Source: Devosia nitrariae
GTDB lineage: Bacteria > Pseudomonadota > Alphaproteobacteria > Rhizobiales > Devosiaceae
DNA: 64,000 nucleotides
Assembly: GCF_030160115.1 (NCBI RefSeq)
Contig: NZ_BSNS01000007.1
Location: 421,501 to 485,500 of the forward strand
Direction of reading: 5' to 3'
Made by a program: the position numbers and the translations under genes. The notes below the pieces were generated by a model. The model saw only the letters and a program-made list of their open reading frames with translations, was not told the origin of the DNA and did no database searches. This document shows positions 1 through 8,139 of this stretch, in pieces. Position 1 is the first letter of the stretch. Each line of letters begins with the position of its first letter.

Positions 1-567
1 CTGACCGGCCCGTCGGGTTCGGGCAAGACGTCGCTTCTGCGGCTGCTGCTCCTCTCCTTGAAGCCGACACGCGGCAAGGTCACCATGTTCGGCGAGGATG
101 TGTCCGACCTCTCGCAGGACGCGCTCCTGCAGATGCGCCGCCATATCGGCATCGTCTTCCAGGAGTTCCGGCTGCTCGACCACCTGACGACCTACGAGAA
201 CGTGGCGCTGCCGCTGCGCGTGCTCGGCCAGGCCGAGAGCGAATACCGCTCCAACGTGACCGAGCTCCTCGATTGGGTAGGGCTGGGCGAACGCATGGAC
301 GCCCTGCCCTCACTGCTCTCGGGCGGCGAGAAGCAGCGTGCCGCCATCGCCCGGGCGGTGATCGGCCGGCCCAAGGTGCTGCTTGCCGACGAGCCGACCG
401 GCAATGTCGATCCGGAATTGTCCTCGCGGCTGGTGCACCTTTTCGCCGAGCTCAACCGTACGCTGGGCATGACCATCATCCTCGCCACCCACGAAATCCC
501 GCTGCTCGAGCGATTTTCCTTTCCACGCATGGTGCTCACCAAGGGCGAGCTCGAGATCCACGAGTGA
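1..567 (+). CDS. ftsE: Cell division ATP-binding protein FtsE (5' end missing)
   Basis: ABC-type ATPase that partners FtsX at the division septum and couples cytoplasmic ATP hydrolysis to activation of periplasmic peptidoglycan hydrolases. The reading frame is open from base 1 and begins inside the Walker A loop (GPSGSGKT), so about 30 N-terminal residues lie outside the window. Visible motifs are the Q-loop region (IVFQEF), the ABC signature LLSGGEKQR, Walker B (VLLADEP) followed by TGNVDP, and the switch histidine in ATHE. The family is about 220 residues, consistent with only the N-terminus being lost. Stop is followed after 20 bases by ftsX, the usual ftsEX operon. Confidence 0.95.
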   Translation: MTGPSGSGKTSLLRLLLLSLKPTRGKVTMFGEDVSDLSQDALLQMRRHIGIVFQEFRLLDHLTTYENVALPLRVLGQAESEYRSNVTELLDWVGLGERMDALPSLLSGGEKQRAAIARAVIGRPKVLLADEPTGNVDPELSSRLVHLFAELNRTLGMTIILATHEIPLLERFSFPRMVLTKGELEIHE

Positions 568-587
568 ACGATCATGAGTGAGAACCG

Positions 588-1526
588 ATGAGCAGCCTTC
601 TCGACCGCCTGCCGTTCCGCCTGCCGCTCGCCAAGCGGGGCGCGCCGATCGTGCCGGATAAATCCGTGGCCGGGCGCACGCTCCTGCTACTCATCGCCAT
701 CATGACGTTTCTCTCGGCGGTGACCCTCGGCGGCGTGTTGCTGGTGCAGAAGTCCGCCATCGCCTGGTCCGCCGAGGTCGGGCGCGAGGTGACCATCCAG
801 ATCCGCCCGATCGCCGGCGAGGTGATGGAGAGCAATCTACGCACCGCCGTATCGCTCGCCCAATCGACGCCCGGCGTCGCTTCGGCCCGCGCCCTGACGC
901 TCGAGGAGAGCCAGCAACTGCTCGAGCCGTGGCTCGGGGCTGGGCTCGACCTTACCGCCATCGAAATCCCTCGGCTCGTCGTTGTCGAGCTCGCCGACCC
1001 GGTGGACGCCGACATCGAGGGGCTGCGACGCAACCTTGGCGCGATCAACGGGGCGAGCCTCGATACCCACGCCGCGTGGCGCCAGCAGCTCAACACCATG
1101 GCCGGTACCATCGTCGTCTCGGGGCTCCTGGCGCTGGCGCTGATCGCGGTGGCGACGGTGCTCGCCATCATCTTTGCCACGCGCGGCACCATGGCCTCCA
1201 ACCGCGAGATCGTCGACGTCCTGCATTTCATCGGCGCCTCCAACGGTTTCATCGCCGGCGAGTTTCAAGGGCGGTTTCTCGCCATTGGCCTGCGCGGCGG
1301 CATTATCGGGGGTCTCGCCGCCGTCGTTTTCTTCCTCCTTGTCGGCATGGCGGCCGGCAGCGTCATCCCCGAGGCGGCGGGCGCTCAGGTGGGCTTTCTC
1401 TTCGGCCGCTTCGTGTTGGGCTGGGATGGAATTGTCGGCGTCCTCGCCGTCGTCCTCGTCATCGCGGCCCTGACCGCGGTGACTTCGCGTATGACCGTAC
1501 GCCGGTTCCTCTCGCAGACCTCCTGA
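588..1526 (+). CDS. ftsX: Cell division permease FtsX
   Basis: Inner-membrane partner of FtsE. The 312-residue protein shows the FtsX layout: a short cytoplasmic N-terminus, a membrane segment at about 30-53, a periplasmic loop of about 110 residues (54-165) that in this family contacts murein hydrolase activators, and three further membrane segments near 168-200, 225-258 and 275-300 forming the permease core. The ATG lies 20 bases after the ftsE stop, indicating cotranscription. Slightly longer loops than enterobacterial FtsX are usual in alphaproteobacteria. Identity rests on neighbour and topology together. Confidence 0.92.
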   Translation: MSSLLDRLPFRLPLAKRGAPIVPDKSVAGRTLLLLIAIMTFLSAVTLGGVLLVQKSAIAWSAEVGREVTIQIRPIAGEVMESNLRTAVSLAQSTPGVASARALTLEESQQLLEPWLGAGLDLTAIEIPRLVVVELADPVDADIEGLRRNLGAINGASLDTHAAWRQQLNTMAGTIVVSGLLALALIAVATVLAIIFATRGTMASNREIVDVLHFIGASNGFIAGEFQGRFLAIGLRGGIIGGLAAVVFFLLVGMAAGSVIPEAAGAQVGFLFGRFVLGWDGIVGVLAVVLVIAALTAVTSRMTVRRFLSQTS

Positions 1527-1699
1527 GAGCATCCGGCAAACGCTGGATTTCTGAGTTAGGCTGCTCACGCAGATAGTCTGCGCGCGGTCGCAACCTCACC
1601 AAGCCCGCCACAGTTCACCCTATTTGCGCGGTCTCCTCGCCATCGTCGCCGCGCGCCGCTATGAGGAGAGGCCGGTGTGAGGCCGGCCGGAGAATACAT

Positions 1700-2506
1700 G
1701 TGAAGACCGCTATCCAGGCCGTACGCTCGGCCCTGTTCTATCTGCTGTTCCTCGGCCAGACGGTGGTGCTGGCCATCGTCATAGGCACCATCGGCATCCT
1801 CGCGCGCCGGCGCACCTCCGTCGGCTGGGCCCTCGCCAGCTATTGGTGCCGCTCCAACACCTGGCTGATGAAGATGGTCGCCGGGGTCGGCACCAGGGTG
1901 ACGGGCGAGGAGAACATCCCCGAAGGCGGTTGCATCATCGCCAGCAAGCACCAGAGCGACTGGGACGTCTTCGCGGTGTTCCCGCATACCGGGCGTCCGG
2001 CCTATATCGTCAAGAAGGAGCTGATGCGCATCCCTTTCTTCGGATGGGCCGCCCGCTCGCTCGATTGCATCGAGGTCGACCGCAGGAAGGGCGCCGAGGC
2101 GATCCCCGAGATGATGCGCCAGGCCAGGGGCGCCATCGAGCGCGGTTGCCGCATCGTCATCTTCCCCGAAGGCACGCGCAGGGCGCCTCTCGCCCCGCCG
2201 GACTACCGCTTCGGGGTGGCGCGCCTTTATGACGAGCTCAAGGTCCCCGTGGTGCCGGTCGCCCTCAATTCGGGCCTGTTTTGGGGCCGCAACAGCCTCG
2301 TCCTCTGGCCGGGCGAAGCCGAGGCCAGGTTTCTGCCCGCCATCGAGCCGGGCCTGAAGCCGGATGTCTTCCTCGCCCGCTTGAAGGAAGCGATCGAGAG
2401 CGGGAGCAACGCGCTGATCCGATCGGCCGATGAACGCGGCCTCGACCGCCCGATGCCGCCGGATTTGCGCGTGCGCCTTGACGCCTTGCGCCAGGATGGT
2501 GATTAG
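1700..2506 (+). CDS. plsC: 1-acyl-sn-glycerol-3-phosphate acyltransferase
   Basis: Transfers an acyl chain to lysophosphatidic acid to make phosphatidic acid in phospholipid synthesis, at the inner membrane. From the GTG at 1700 the protein is 268 residues; a GGAG stands just upstream, and a longer in-frame start at 1661 would add an Arg-rich stretch with no family support. One membrane segment spans about 11-34. The acyltransferase block HX4D is at H84-D89 and the second block FPEGTR ends at about 160. It sits 173 bases after ftsX on the same strand, a common alphaproteobacterial arrangement, so it could share the ftsEX transcript. Confidence 0.9.
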   Translation: MKTAIQAVRSALFYLLFLGQTVVLAIVIGTIGILARRRTSVGWALASYWCRSNTWLMKMVAGVGTRVTGEENIPEGGCIIASKHQSDWDVFAVFPHTGRPAYIVKKELMRIPFFGWAARSLDCIEVDRRKGAEAIPEMMRQARGAIERGCRIVIFPEGTRRAPLAPPDYRFGVARLYDELKVPVVPVALNSGLFWGRNSLVLWPGEAEARFLPAIEPGLKPDVFLARLKEAIESGSNALIRSADERGLDRPMPPDLRVRLDALRQDGD

Positions 2507-2516
2507 CCACAATATA

Positions 2517-2603
2517 TTGACAAAAACTGTATCCATCTCCATAGATGTAGCGTGCCGCTGACGAGGCACTTGACATGCCTTGCATTTTGTTCTAATTTTG
2601 TTC
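2517..2603 (+). promoter_or_regulatory. Probable SOS promoter with LexA box
   Basis: GTTC (2589-2592), seven bases, GTTC (2600-2603) is exactly the direct-repeat operator GTTC-N7-GTTC bound by LexA in alphaproteobacteria. It follows a consensus -35 TTGACA at 2570-2575, and a -10-like TAATTT (2593-2598, spacer 17) lies inside the operator, so bound LexA would cover the -10 region. A second TTGACA is at 2517-2522, without an equally good -10. The gene starting at 2634 lies 30 bases downstream. The box is seen directly; regulation is inferred. Confidence 0.75.
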
Positions 2604-2633
2604 TTCTTTTCCGCGGCACGAGAGGGAACGCCG

Positions 2634-2978
2634 ATGGCTCCAGTCGCCGACATGACAGGTCCGATCCCACCCTACCGGCGGCGGACCAATTGGCACGGAC
2701 GCTCCGGCCGGGCTTATGCCCTCGCAATCGAGAGCCTCGACCGCTTCGCCCTCGTCGACGAAGCACTCTACCTCATCGCCAAGGGCAATCTGGTGCTCTG
2801 GGTCGGCTCCTCGGAGGATCTGGTCGCCGATCCCATGAGCCGCACCCGCTTCCGCCTCGCGCTCGATTGCGCCGACCGCATCTACCGGGTCGATGAGACC
2901 GAGGACGAGGCGACGCGCCTGGCCACCATCTGGGACCTCGAAGGCGCCGAACCGGCGGCGGAGTTATCCGCCGCCTAA
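2634..2978 (+). CDS. Small protein of unknown function, probably SOS-induced
   Basis: 114 residues, acidic C-terminus, no signal peptide and no membrane segment. I do not recognise a family. The ATG at 2634 has a strong AGAGGGA ribosome site seven bases upstream; an in-frame start at 2580 would place the operator inside the gene and add a hydrophobic stretch, so it is less likely. The N-terminus contains Pro-Pro-Tyr followed by four Arg/Thr-rich residues (about 11-20), then a mixed helical part with aromatic and aliphatic residues (about 30-60), then a charged tail rich in Asp and Glu. A LexA box directly precedes it, suggesting a DNA-damage role. It is transcribed toward the convergent chaC-like gene with only six bases between stops. 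Confidence 0.75.
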   Translation: MAPVADMTGPIPPYRRRTNWHGRSGRAYALAIESLDRFALVDEALYLIAKGNLVLWVGSSEDLVADPMSRTRFRLALDCADRIYRVDETEDEATRLATIWDLEGAEPAAELSAA

Positions 2979-2984
2979 GTTTGA

Positions 2985-3563
2985 TCAGGCCGGCGCCAGC
3001 TCCACGTCTTCCGCCTTCGCTGCTTCGAGCAGCGACGCGAGCGCCATCACCTGACGATCGCGGATGCCGAGTTCCGCAAGGTGCAGCGCTGTGTTGCGCA
3101 CATAGTCGACATTGTGGCCCGAGGCGCCGACAGCGCCGGCCACCATCTGTGCCTGCTCGGCAAGCGGCAGGCGCCCGGCAAACTGGGCATGCTGCTGGTC
3201 GACCAGAAAGGCGAGTGCCTCGACCTGCCGGCCGTCGTCAAGCCGCACCTGCCTGCGCGCCTCCCGATAGACGCCGGTGACCTGCTCGCGATCCCTCAGA
3301 TAATCGCGCACCTGCGGCCACTCCTCATCGGCGACGGCGAAGGCCATACCGCGGCATGAGCCCCCGGAAACGAGGCCGAAGACAAGCCCTGGCCGCTCCG
3401 ACGTGCCGCGATGGCGATGCGAATAGATGCAGAGGCTCCTGTGGGCACCGAACAGCACCGCCGGCCGGGCAGCCAGATGCGCAAATCCCGGATTCCAGAT
3501 CAGCGACCCGTAGCCGAAGACCCAATGGGCGGTTGATTCGATCTCGATTGCGTCCATTGCCAT
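2985..3563 (-). CDS. ChaC-like gamma-glutamylcyclotransferase
   Basis: Predicted to release 5-oxoproline from glutathione or other gamma-glutamyl substrates in the cytoplasm. The 192-residue protein begins with the substrate-binding loop of the family, FGYGSLIW at about 16-23, followed by HRSLCIYSHRHRG; the likely catalytic glutamate is E93 in the DREQVTGVY segment. Length fits ChaC proteins (about 180-230). It is convergent with the SOS-box gene (six bases between stops) and its upstream region carries a palindromic repeat. A second in-frame ATG two codons in is also possible as start. Confidence 0.85.
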   Translation of the reverse strand: MAMDAIEIESTAHWVFGYGSLIWNPGFAHLAARPAVLFGAHRSLCIYSHRHRGTSERPGLVFGLVSGGSCRGMAFAVADEEWPQVRDYLRDREQVTGVYREARRQVRLDDGRQVEALAFLVDQQHAQFAGRLPLAEQAQMVAGAVGASGHNVDYVRNTALHLAELGIRDRQVMALASLLEAAKAEDVELAPA

Positions 3564-3577
3564 AACCTGACCCCAAT

Positions 3578-3626
3578 TCTAGAGCGCTTTCGGCAAAGTG
3601 GACACCATTTGCTTCAAAAGCGCGCC
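3578..3626. repeat. Intergenic palindromic repeat, GTGGACACC type (copy 1)
   Basis: An imperfect inverted repeat beginning CTAGAGCGCTTTCGGC, with AAGTGGACACCATTT at its centre and ending in AAAAGCGCG. It shares the GTGG-CACC centre and the flanking AGCG-TTTTC / AAAACGC arms with the elements at 7215-7262 and 34827-34887. It lies between the divergent chaC-like and DUF2125 genes. This copy is more degenerate than the other two. Confidence 0.6.
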
Positions 3627-3784
3627 GGACAAACATTGTGCGCCCGCCCGCCGACCGCAATCCACGGGTTCGTCTGGCGGCCATGCAGCGGTGCAGACCC
3701 TGCCCGAAAAGCGCTCCTGCCGCGACCCGGAAAGCACCCAATATCGATCTCGCCCGACAGCACCTGTCAGGATAAAAGGCCTCC

Positions 3785-4753
3785 ATGAACCGATTCGCCT
3801 ATCTCGCCCTCGGCCTCCTTCTCCTCGTCGCGCTCTGGGCGGGCGGCTGGTTCTACTTTGCCGGCGAAGTGCGCCGAAACGTCGAGGCCCTTGCGAGCGC
3901 CGACGGCGAAATCACGGCGCGGCTGACCTGCGAGCGGCTCGACGTCGGCGGCTTTCCTTTCCGCTTCGATATCGACTGCGCCGGCGCTGAGATCATCTCG
4001 GGCGATCTGCGGCTCACCATGCCTGAGATCGGGGCCAGCGCGCTGGTCTATCGCCCGACCCACCTGATCGCTGCCGCGCAAGGGCCGGCTACGCTGACCG
4101 ACGCGTTCACCGGCGCTCGCAATGAGATCGCCTGGAGCGGGCTCGATGCGAGCCTGCGGCTCACCGACTGGCGCATCGAGCGCGTCTCGCTGGTCGCAGA
4201 CGATATTTCCTGGACCGACACGCTGTTCGGCGAAGCGCTGATCGCCTCGAGCGAGCACGGGGAAATCCACCTCATCGATATGCCCGAAGCCCTCGATGCC
4301 GAAGCCGGCCGCGCCGCGCTCGCCGGCTATGCCCGCTTCCAGGCGGTCACCGCGCCGGGCTTTGCAATCAACGGGGGGGAGGCCGAACTCGAAATCGAGC
4401 TGACCGGGCTGCCGGCCGACATCAGGGTCCTCGGCGAGCCCGACGGGCTTCGGCTCTGGCAGCAGGCGGACGGCCAGTTGCGCATCGTCTCGCTCAACGC
4501 CACGGACGACACCGATTACCTGCGCGCTGATGGCGAGCTGATGCTCAATGACGCCGGTCAGGTGGAAGGGCAGTTGCGCATCGCCTCGCTCGGGGTGGTC
4601 GAGCGCATCGAGGGGCTCTTTCCCGAGCCCTATCGCCGCCTGCTGCTCGGCAACCCTGCGCAGGACGGCAGCTACACCAACACCGTCAACTTCCGCGGCG
4701 GCGTCATCACCTCAGGGCTGATGCCCGCCGGCATGATCCCACCGCTGTTCTGA
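3785..4753 (+). CDS. DUF2125 domain-containing protein
   Basis: 322 residues: an N-terminal membrane anchor or uncleaved signal (about 5-25), then a periplasmic domain rich in beta-strand-like alternation. The early segment with a Cys (ARLTCERLDVGGFPFRF) followed by a second Cys in DIDCAG matches the start of the DUF2125 family, which has no known function. Convergent with the tyrA-type gene (six bases between stops), a neighbour arrangement I recall from other Hyphomicrobiales. The start codon at 3785 directly precedes the hydrophobic segment. The function cannot be derived from sequence. Confidence 0.8.
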   Translation: MNRFAYLALGLLLLVALWAGGWFYFAGEVRRNVEALASADGEITARLTCERLDVGGFPFRFDIDCAGAEIISGDLRLTMPEIGASALVYRPTHLIAAAQGPATLTDAFTGARNEIAWSGLDASLRLTDWRIERVSLVADDISWTDTLFGEALIASSEHGEIHLIDMPEALDAEAGRAALAGYARFQAVTAPGFAINGGEAELEIELTGLPADIRVLGEPDGLRLWQQADGQLRIVSLNATDDTDYLRADGELMLNDAGQVEGQLRIASLGVVERIEGLFPEPYRRLLLGNPAQDGSYTNTVNFRGGVITSGLMPAGMIPPLF

Positions 4754-4759
4754 TCTGGC

Positions 4760-5734
4760 CTAAGCGTCCTCGCCGCCGCCATGCTCCTTGACGAATCTGG
4801 GCAGCTCCGGGGCGGGCGGGGCTTCGTGCGGGCGGCCGAAGTCGGGAGCGGCGGTTTCCTGGCCGGCGTCGATGATCGAGCGGCGGATGGCGCGGGTGCG
4901 GGTGAAGAGCTCTTCCAGTGCCGGCCCGTCACCGACGCGCACCGCCCGCTGCAGCATGGAGAGATCCTCGAGGAACCGCCCGAGCATCTCGAGCACCGCA
5001 TCGCGGTTGGTGAGGAACACGTCGCGCCACATGACCGGATCGGACGCCGCGATACGGGTGAAATCGCGGAAGCCGCCCGCCGAGAACTTGATGACTTCCG
5101 ATTTGGTGACCGATTCCAGTTCGTCGGCCGTGCCGACGATATTGTAGGCAATCAGATGCGGAACATGGCTGGTGATGGCCACAACGAGATCGTGGTGCGC
5201 GGCATCCATCAGCTCGACATCGGACCCCATTGCCTCCCAGAACGCGACCACGCGCTCAACCGCCGCCCGGTCCACCTGTGGCTCCGGTGTCAGGATGGAC
5301 CAGCGCCCTGAAAAGAGTTCGGCAAACCCGGCCGAAGGCCCCGAATGTTCCGTGCCGGCCATCGGATGCCCGGGAATGAAGTGGACGCCCTCGGGTACGA
5401 AAGGCCCGACCACCTGATGCACATGCCGCTTAACCGAGCCCACATCGGACAGGATTGTGCCGGGCTTCAGCGCCGGAGCAATCGCCTTCATCACGGATTC
5501 ATAGGCGCCGACCGGCGTGCACAGGATCACCAGATCGGCCCCGGCCACCGCCTCAGCGGGATCGAGGGAATAGACGTCTCCAAGGTTGAGCGCGCGCGCC
5601 TCCTCGAGCGTCTCTGCCTTGCGCGTTGTGATCGAGATGACGTCGGCAAGGCCCTGCCGGCGCGCGGCAAGCGCGATGGACGAACCGATGAGGCCGATGC
5701 CGATGAGGGCGAGCTTGCGGAATTTGACCGTCAT
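4760..5734 (-). CDS. tyrA: Prephenate/arogenate dehydrogenase
   Basis: NAD(P)-dependent oxidative decarboxylation of prephenate or arogenate in tyrosine synthesis. The 324-residue protein opens with a Rossmann loop (G12-I-G14-L-I-G17) and carries the family segments SDVGSVK, HFIPGHPMAGTEHSGP (containing the conserved histidines) and, further on, TSHVPHLIAY and FRDFTRIAASDP. No chorismate mutase or ACT domain is attached. Its ATG overlaps the hisC stop by four bases (ATGA at 5731-5734), so translation is probably coupled and the aminotransferase may serve this pathway. Substrate preference (prephenate or arogenate) cannot be told. Confidence 0.92.
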   Translation of the reverse strand: MTVKFRKLALIGIGLIGSSIALAARRQGLADVISITTRKAETLEEARALNLGDVYSLDPAEAVAGADLVILCTPVGAYESVMKAIAPALKPGTILSDVGSVKRHVHQVVGPFVPEGVHFIPGHPMAGTEHSGPSAGFAELFSGRWSILTPEPQVDRAAVERVVAFWEAMGSDVELMDAAHHDLVVAITSHVPHLIAYNIVGTADELESVTKSEVIKFSAGGFRDFTRIAASDPVMWRDVFLTNRDAVLEMLGRFLEDLSMLQRAVRVGDGPALEELFTRTRAIRRSIIDAGQETAAPDFGRPHEAPPAPELPRFVKEHGGGEDA

Positions 5735-6828
5735 TGAAAGTCCTTCAACACCTCGGCGACGGCGCGCATGGCGCTCTCCGTACCGATGGAAATGCGCAAC
5801 CCCTGCGGGATGCCGTAGGAATTGCCGATCTCACGCACGATGAGTCCGCGCTCCCACAGCGCCTGAAAGGCTTTGGTCGCATGCTCGGCATCGGGAAACA
5901 GCACCATGACGAAATTGGCTTGGCTCGGCACCACCCGCATGTGATTGGTATCGAGTTCGGCGGCGATCCAGTCACGCCATTGCGCATTGTGCGCCTTGAG
6001 CCGCTCGGTGAACGCGACATCGCGGGCCGCGGCGGCCCCCGCCAGTTGCGCGGGCAGGTTGACGTTGAACGGTCCGCGAATGCGGTTGACCGCGTCGACG
6101 ACATGCGCGGGACCGACCATCCAGCCGATGCGGGCCGCTGCCAGCCCCATCTTGGAGAAGGTGCGCACCATGACGACGTTATCGGACTTGCCGACCAAAT
6201 CGAGACCCACCGAATAGTCGGCGGCAGTCACGTATTCGGCATAGGCGCTATCAATGACGAGGAGGATGTCCTTGCGCAGCCCCGCATGCAATCGCCGCAC
6301 CTGTGCGCTGGTGAGGTAGGTGCCGGTCGGGTTGTTGGGATTGGCCAGCCAGACGATACGGGTCCGCTCGGTCACAGCCGCCAGCAGCGCATCGACGTCG
6401 GCGGTATAGTCCGTCTCGTCCACCATGACGATGGTGGCGCCCGCCGCCTTGGTCACGATGGGATAGAGCGAGAAGCCATACCGGTTCATCACCGCCTCGT
6501 CGCCCTCACCGAGGTAGCACTGGGCGAGGAGGAGCAGCAGATCGCCCGAACCGTTGCCGCAGACGACCGAATTGGGATCGATGCCATGCACCTCGGCCAG
6601 GGCCATCCGCAACACCCTCGACGAGCCTTCGGGATAGATTTCGAGATGGTCCGCCGCCGCGCGGAAGGCATCGATGGCCTTCGGGCTGGCACCGAGCGGG
6701 CTCTCATTGGCTGAAAGCTTGATCGAATTGGCGCCAGGCGCTCCGGACTTGCCGGGTACGTAGGCCGCGATCGCGCGGACACCCGGCTGCGGCGTCGGAC
6801 GGTCTGGTAGAGCGGAAGGGGCTGTCAT
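5731..6828 (-). CDS. hisC: Histidinol-phosphate / aromatic aminotransferase
   Basis: PLP-dependent class I/II aminotransferase of 365 residues. The sequence shows SANESPLG near 39-46, the NPNNPTGT loop at 163-170, the DSAYAEY segment at about 193-199, and the PLP lysine K226 in TFSKMGLAAARIGW. Family members transaminate histidinol phosphate and often also phenylpyruvate or hydroxyphenylpyruvate. Because it overlaps tyrA by four bases and no other his gene is nearby, an aromatic-amino-acid role (tyrosine/phenylalanine final step) is at least as likely as histidine synthesis. The preceding region up to 6911 holds only its leader. Confidence 0.9.
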   Translation of the reverse strand: MTAPSALPDRPTPQPGVRAIAAYVPGKSGAPGANSIKLSANESPLGASPKAIDAFRAAADHLEIYPEGSSRVLRMALAEVHGIDPNSVVCGNGSGDLLLLLAQCYLGEGDEAVMNRYGFSLYPIVTKAAGATIVMVDETDYTADVDALLAAVTERTRIVWLANPNNPTGTYLTSAQVRRLHAGLRKDILLVIDSAYAEYVTAADYSVGLDLVGKSDNVVMVRTFSKMGLAAARIGWMVGPAHVVDAVNRIRGPFNVNLPAQLAGAAAARDVAFTERLKAHNAQWRDWIAAELDTNHMRVVPSQANFVMVLFPDAEHATKAFQALWERGLIVREIGNSYGIPQGLRISIGTESAMRAVAEVLKDFQ

Positions 6829-6911
6829 TGGAACGCCTTAGGCCTTAAAAACCGGGCGGACCATAGTGCGGTTGCAGCCGCAGGGGAAGTCGGTTCGAAA
6901 CGCTTCGCCGC

Positions 6912-7199
6912 TCAATGCGCTTGGCTGCGTCCGAAGGCGGCGCGCAATTCGTCCTTGGCAGCTTCGAGCACCTTCTTCTGTTTTGTCGGCAGGTTCTTGC
7001 CGGCCCGATTGATGTAGAAGGTCAGCATGGACATGGCCGAGCGATGGGGTTCGCTCTTGCGTCGTTGGCTGGCCTCCGCCGAGCGCTTGAGCGAGCGGGC
7101 GATGCGCTTGGGATCATGCGATTCGAAGACGTTTTCCTCAAGATCGAGGGCATCGCTGTTCTCGGTGACATCCTGCGACCATTGCCGTTTTGTGGCCAT
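6912..7199 (-). CDS. DUF3175 domain protein
   Basis: 95-residue basic, hydrophilic protein with WSQDVTENSDALDLE near the N-terminus, a segment DPKRIARSLKRSAEAS and a Lys-rich C-terminal half; this fits DUF3175, a small family without assigned function. The ATG at 7199 has AGGAG about seven bases upstream; an upstream in-frame start at 7271 would run through a palindromic repeat and is rejected. It stands alone between hisC and a methyltransferase gene on the same strand. The charge pattern would allow nucleic-acid binding, but nothing proves it. Confidence 0.75.
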   Translation of the reverse strand: MATKRQWSQDVTENSDALDLEENVFESHDPKRIARSLKRSAEASQRRKSEPHRSAMSMLTFYINRAGKNLPTKQKKVLEAAKDELRAAFGRSQAH

Positions 7200-7214
7200 T
7201 GGCGCTCTCCTTTG

Positions 7215-7262
7215 GAGCGTTTTCAGCAAAAGTGGACACCACTTTTGCGGTTCGAAAACGCG
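7215..7262. repeat. Intergenic palindromic repeat, GTGGACACC type (copy 2)
   Basis: Nearly perfect hairpin: GAGCGTTTTC and CGAAAACGC form the outer arms, and CAAAAGTGG / CCACTTTTG form the inner arms around ACA. It sits just upstream of the DUF3175 gene's ribosome site, in the leader between that gene and the methyltransferase gene. Same family as 3578-3626 and 34827-34887. Confidence 0.75.
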
Positions 7263-7283
7263 ACAATTCAAGGAATTTGGAGC

Positions 7284-8048
7284 TCAAAGCGCGACAGGCG
7301 GCATCGGTTCCCGCGCCGTCATCTCCCGCGCCGCCTGCGCGCTCAACCCCGGCACCCGCACATAGCGCTCAGCGCGTTTGCGGCGCGGCACGGCCGGGAA
7401 GTTCTCCTTCTTGGCCCGCACGCAAATGACCCCGGACATGGCCGGGCCGAAGAGTCTCCCGACCCGTTCGAACACCCGAGTCCAGCGCAGCACGAGGCCG
7501 GACTGGAAGGGTGGCAGGAACAGCGCGTCCCGCCAGCTTTCCGGCACGAATGAGTGGTCGCGCAGGAGCTTTTCGATCTGCCCGGCCGAATAGGGGTGAC
7601 CCTGGCCGAAGGGCGTATTGTCCCGCTGCGCCCAAATGCCTCGCCGGCGCGGTACGACGAGGATAAGATGCCCGCCCGGCGCCACCACTCGCCAGAGCTC
7701 GCGCATCAGCTCCTCGGCATCCGAAATATGCTCGAAGGCGTGAACGGCGATGACGAGATCGATCGCGGCGTCGGTCAGCGGCATCTCGAGCGGATCGCAG
7801 AGTACAGTGTGTGACGGGCCCTCGCGCGGCCAGGCCGAGGCGCCCTGGCGGGCGGGCATGAAGGCAATGACCCGCTCGGCATCGGCGATGGTGAAGCGCA
7901 GGTAGGGCGTGGCAAAGCCCAAGCCCAGCACCCGCCGGCCCCTGACCGAGCCGGCAAGCGCAATCACCTGCTCGCGCACCAACGCACGCGAGAGGCGCCC
8001 GAGAGGCGACTTGTAATAGGCGATGAGGCGCGTGACGTCGATGCTCAT
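7284..8048 (-). CDS. SAM-dependent methyltransferase (methyltransferase type 11)
   Basis: 254 residues from the ATG at 8048. The class I fold is recognised by VLGLGFATPYL (motif I, about 47-57), an acidic residue region ADAERV, DLVIAVHAFEHISD (motif II/III with the typical HAFEH) and LWRVVAPGGHLILVVP. The first glycine motif is unusual in having no second acidic residue right after it. It is transcribed divergently from gloB with 91 bases between starts; this pairing recurs in related genomes as I recall it. Substrate unknown. A start seven codons upstream is possible but has no better ribosome site. Confidence 0.82.
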   Translation of the reverse strand: MSIDVTRLIAYYKSPLGRLSRALVREQVIALAGSVRGRRVLGLGFATPYLRFTIADAERVIAFMPARQGASAWPREGPSHTVLCDPLEMPLTDAAIDLVIAVHAFEHISDAEELMRELWRVVAPGGHLILVVPRRRGIWAQRDNTPFGQGHPYSAGQIEKLLRDHSFVPESWRDALFLPPFQSGLVLRWTRVFERVGRLFGPAMSGVICVRAKKENFPAVPRRKRAERYVRVPGLSAQAAREMTAREPMPPVAL

Positions 8049-8139
8049 GAGACGCGAAGTCTGCCGCAAGCCGAGGTGCTTGTCACGAGGGCGAGCGAAC
8101 CGCTAGCCTTGGGGCCAAACCATAGCGCGGAGCCCTCCC

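Noticed and set aside
2552..2896. Alternative plus-strand frame overlapping the SOS-box gene
   Set aside because: Starts in front of the operator and gives an Arg/Pro/Leu-rich product without a ribosome site; the frame at 2634 has a strong one.
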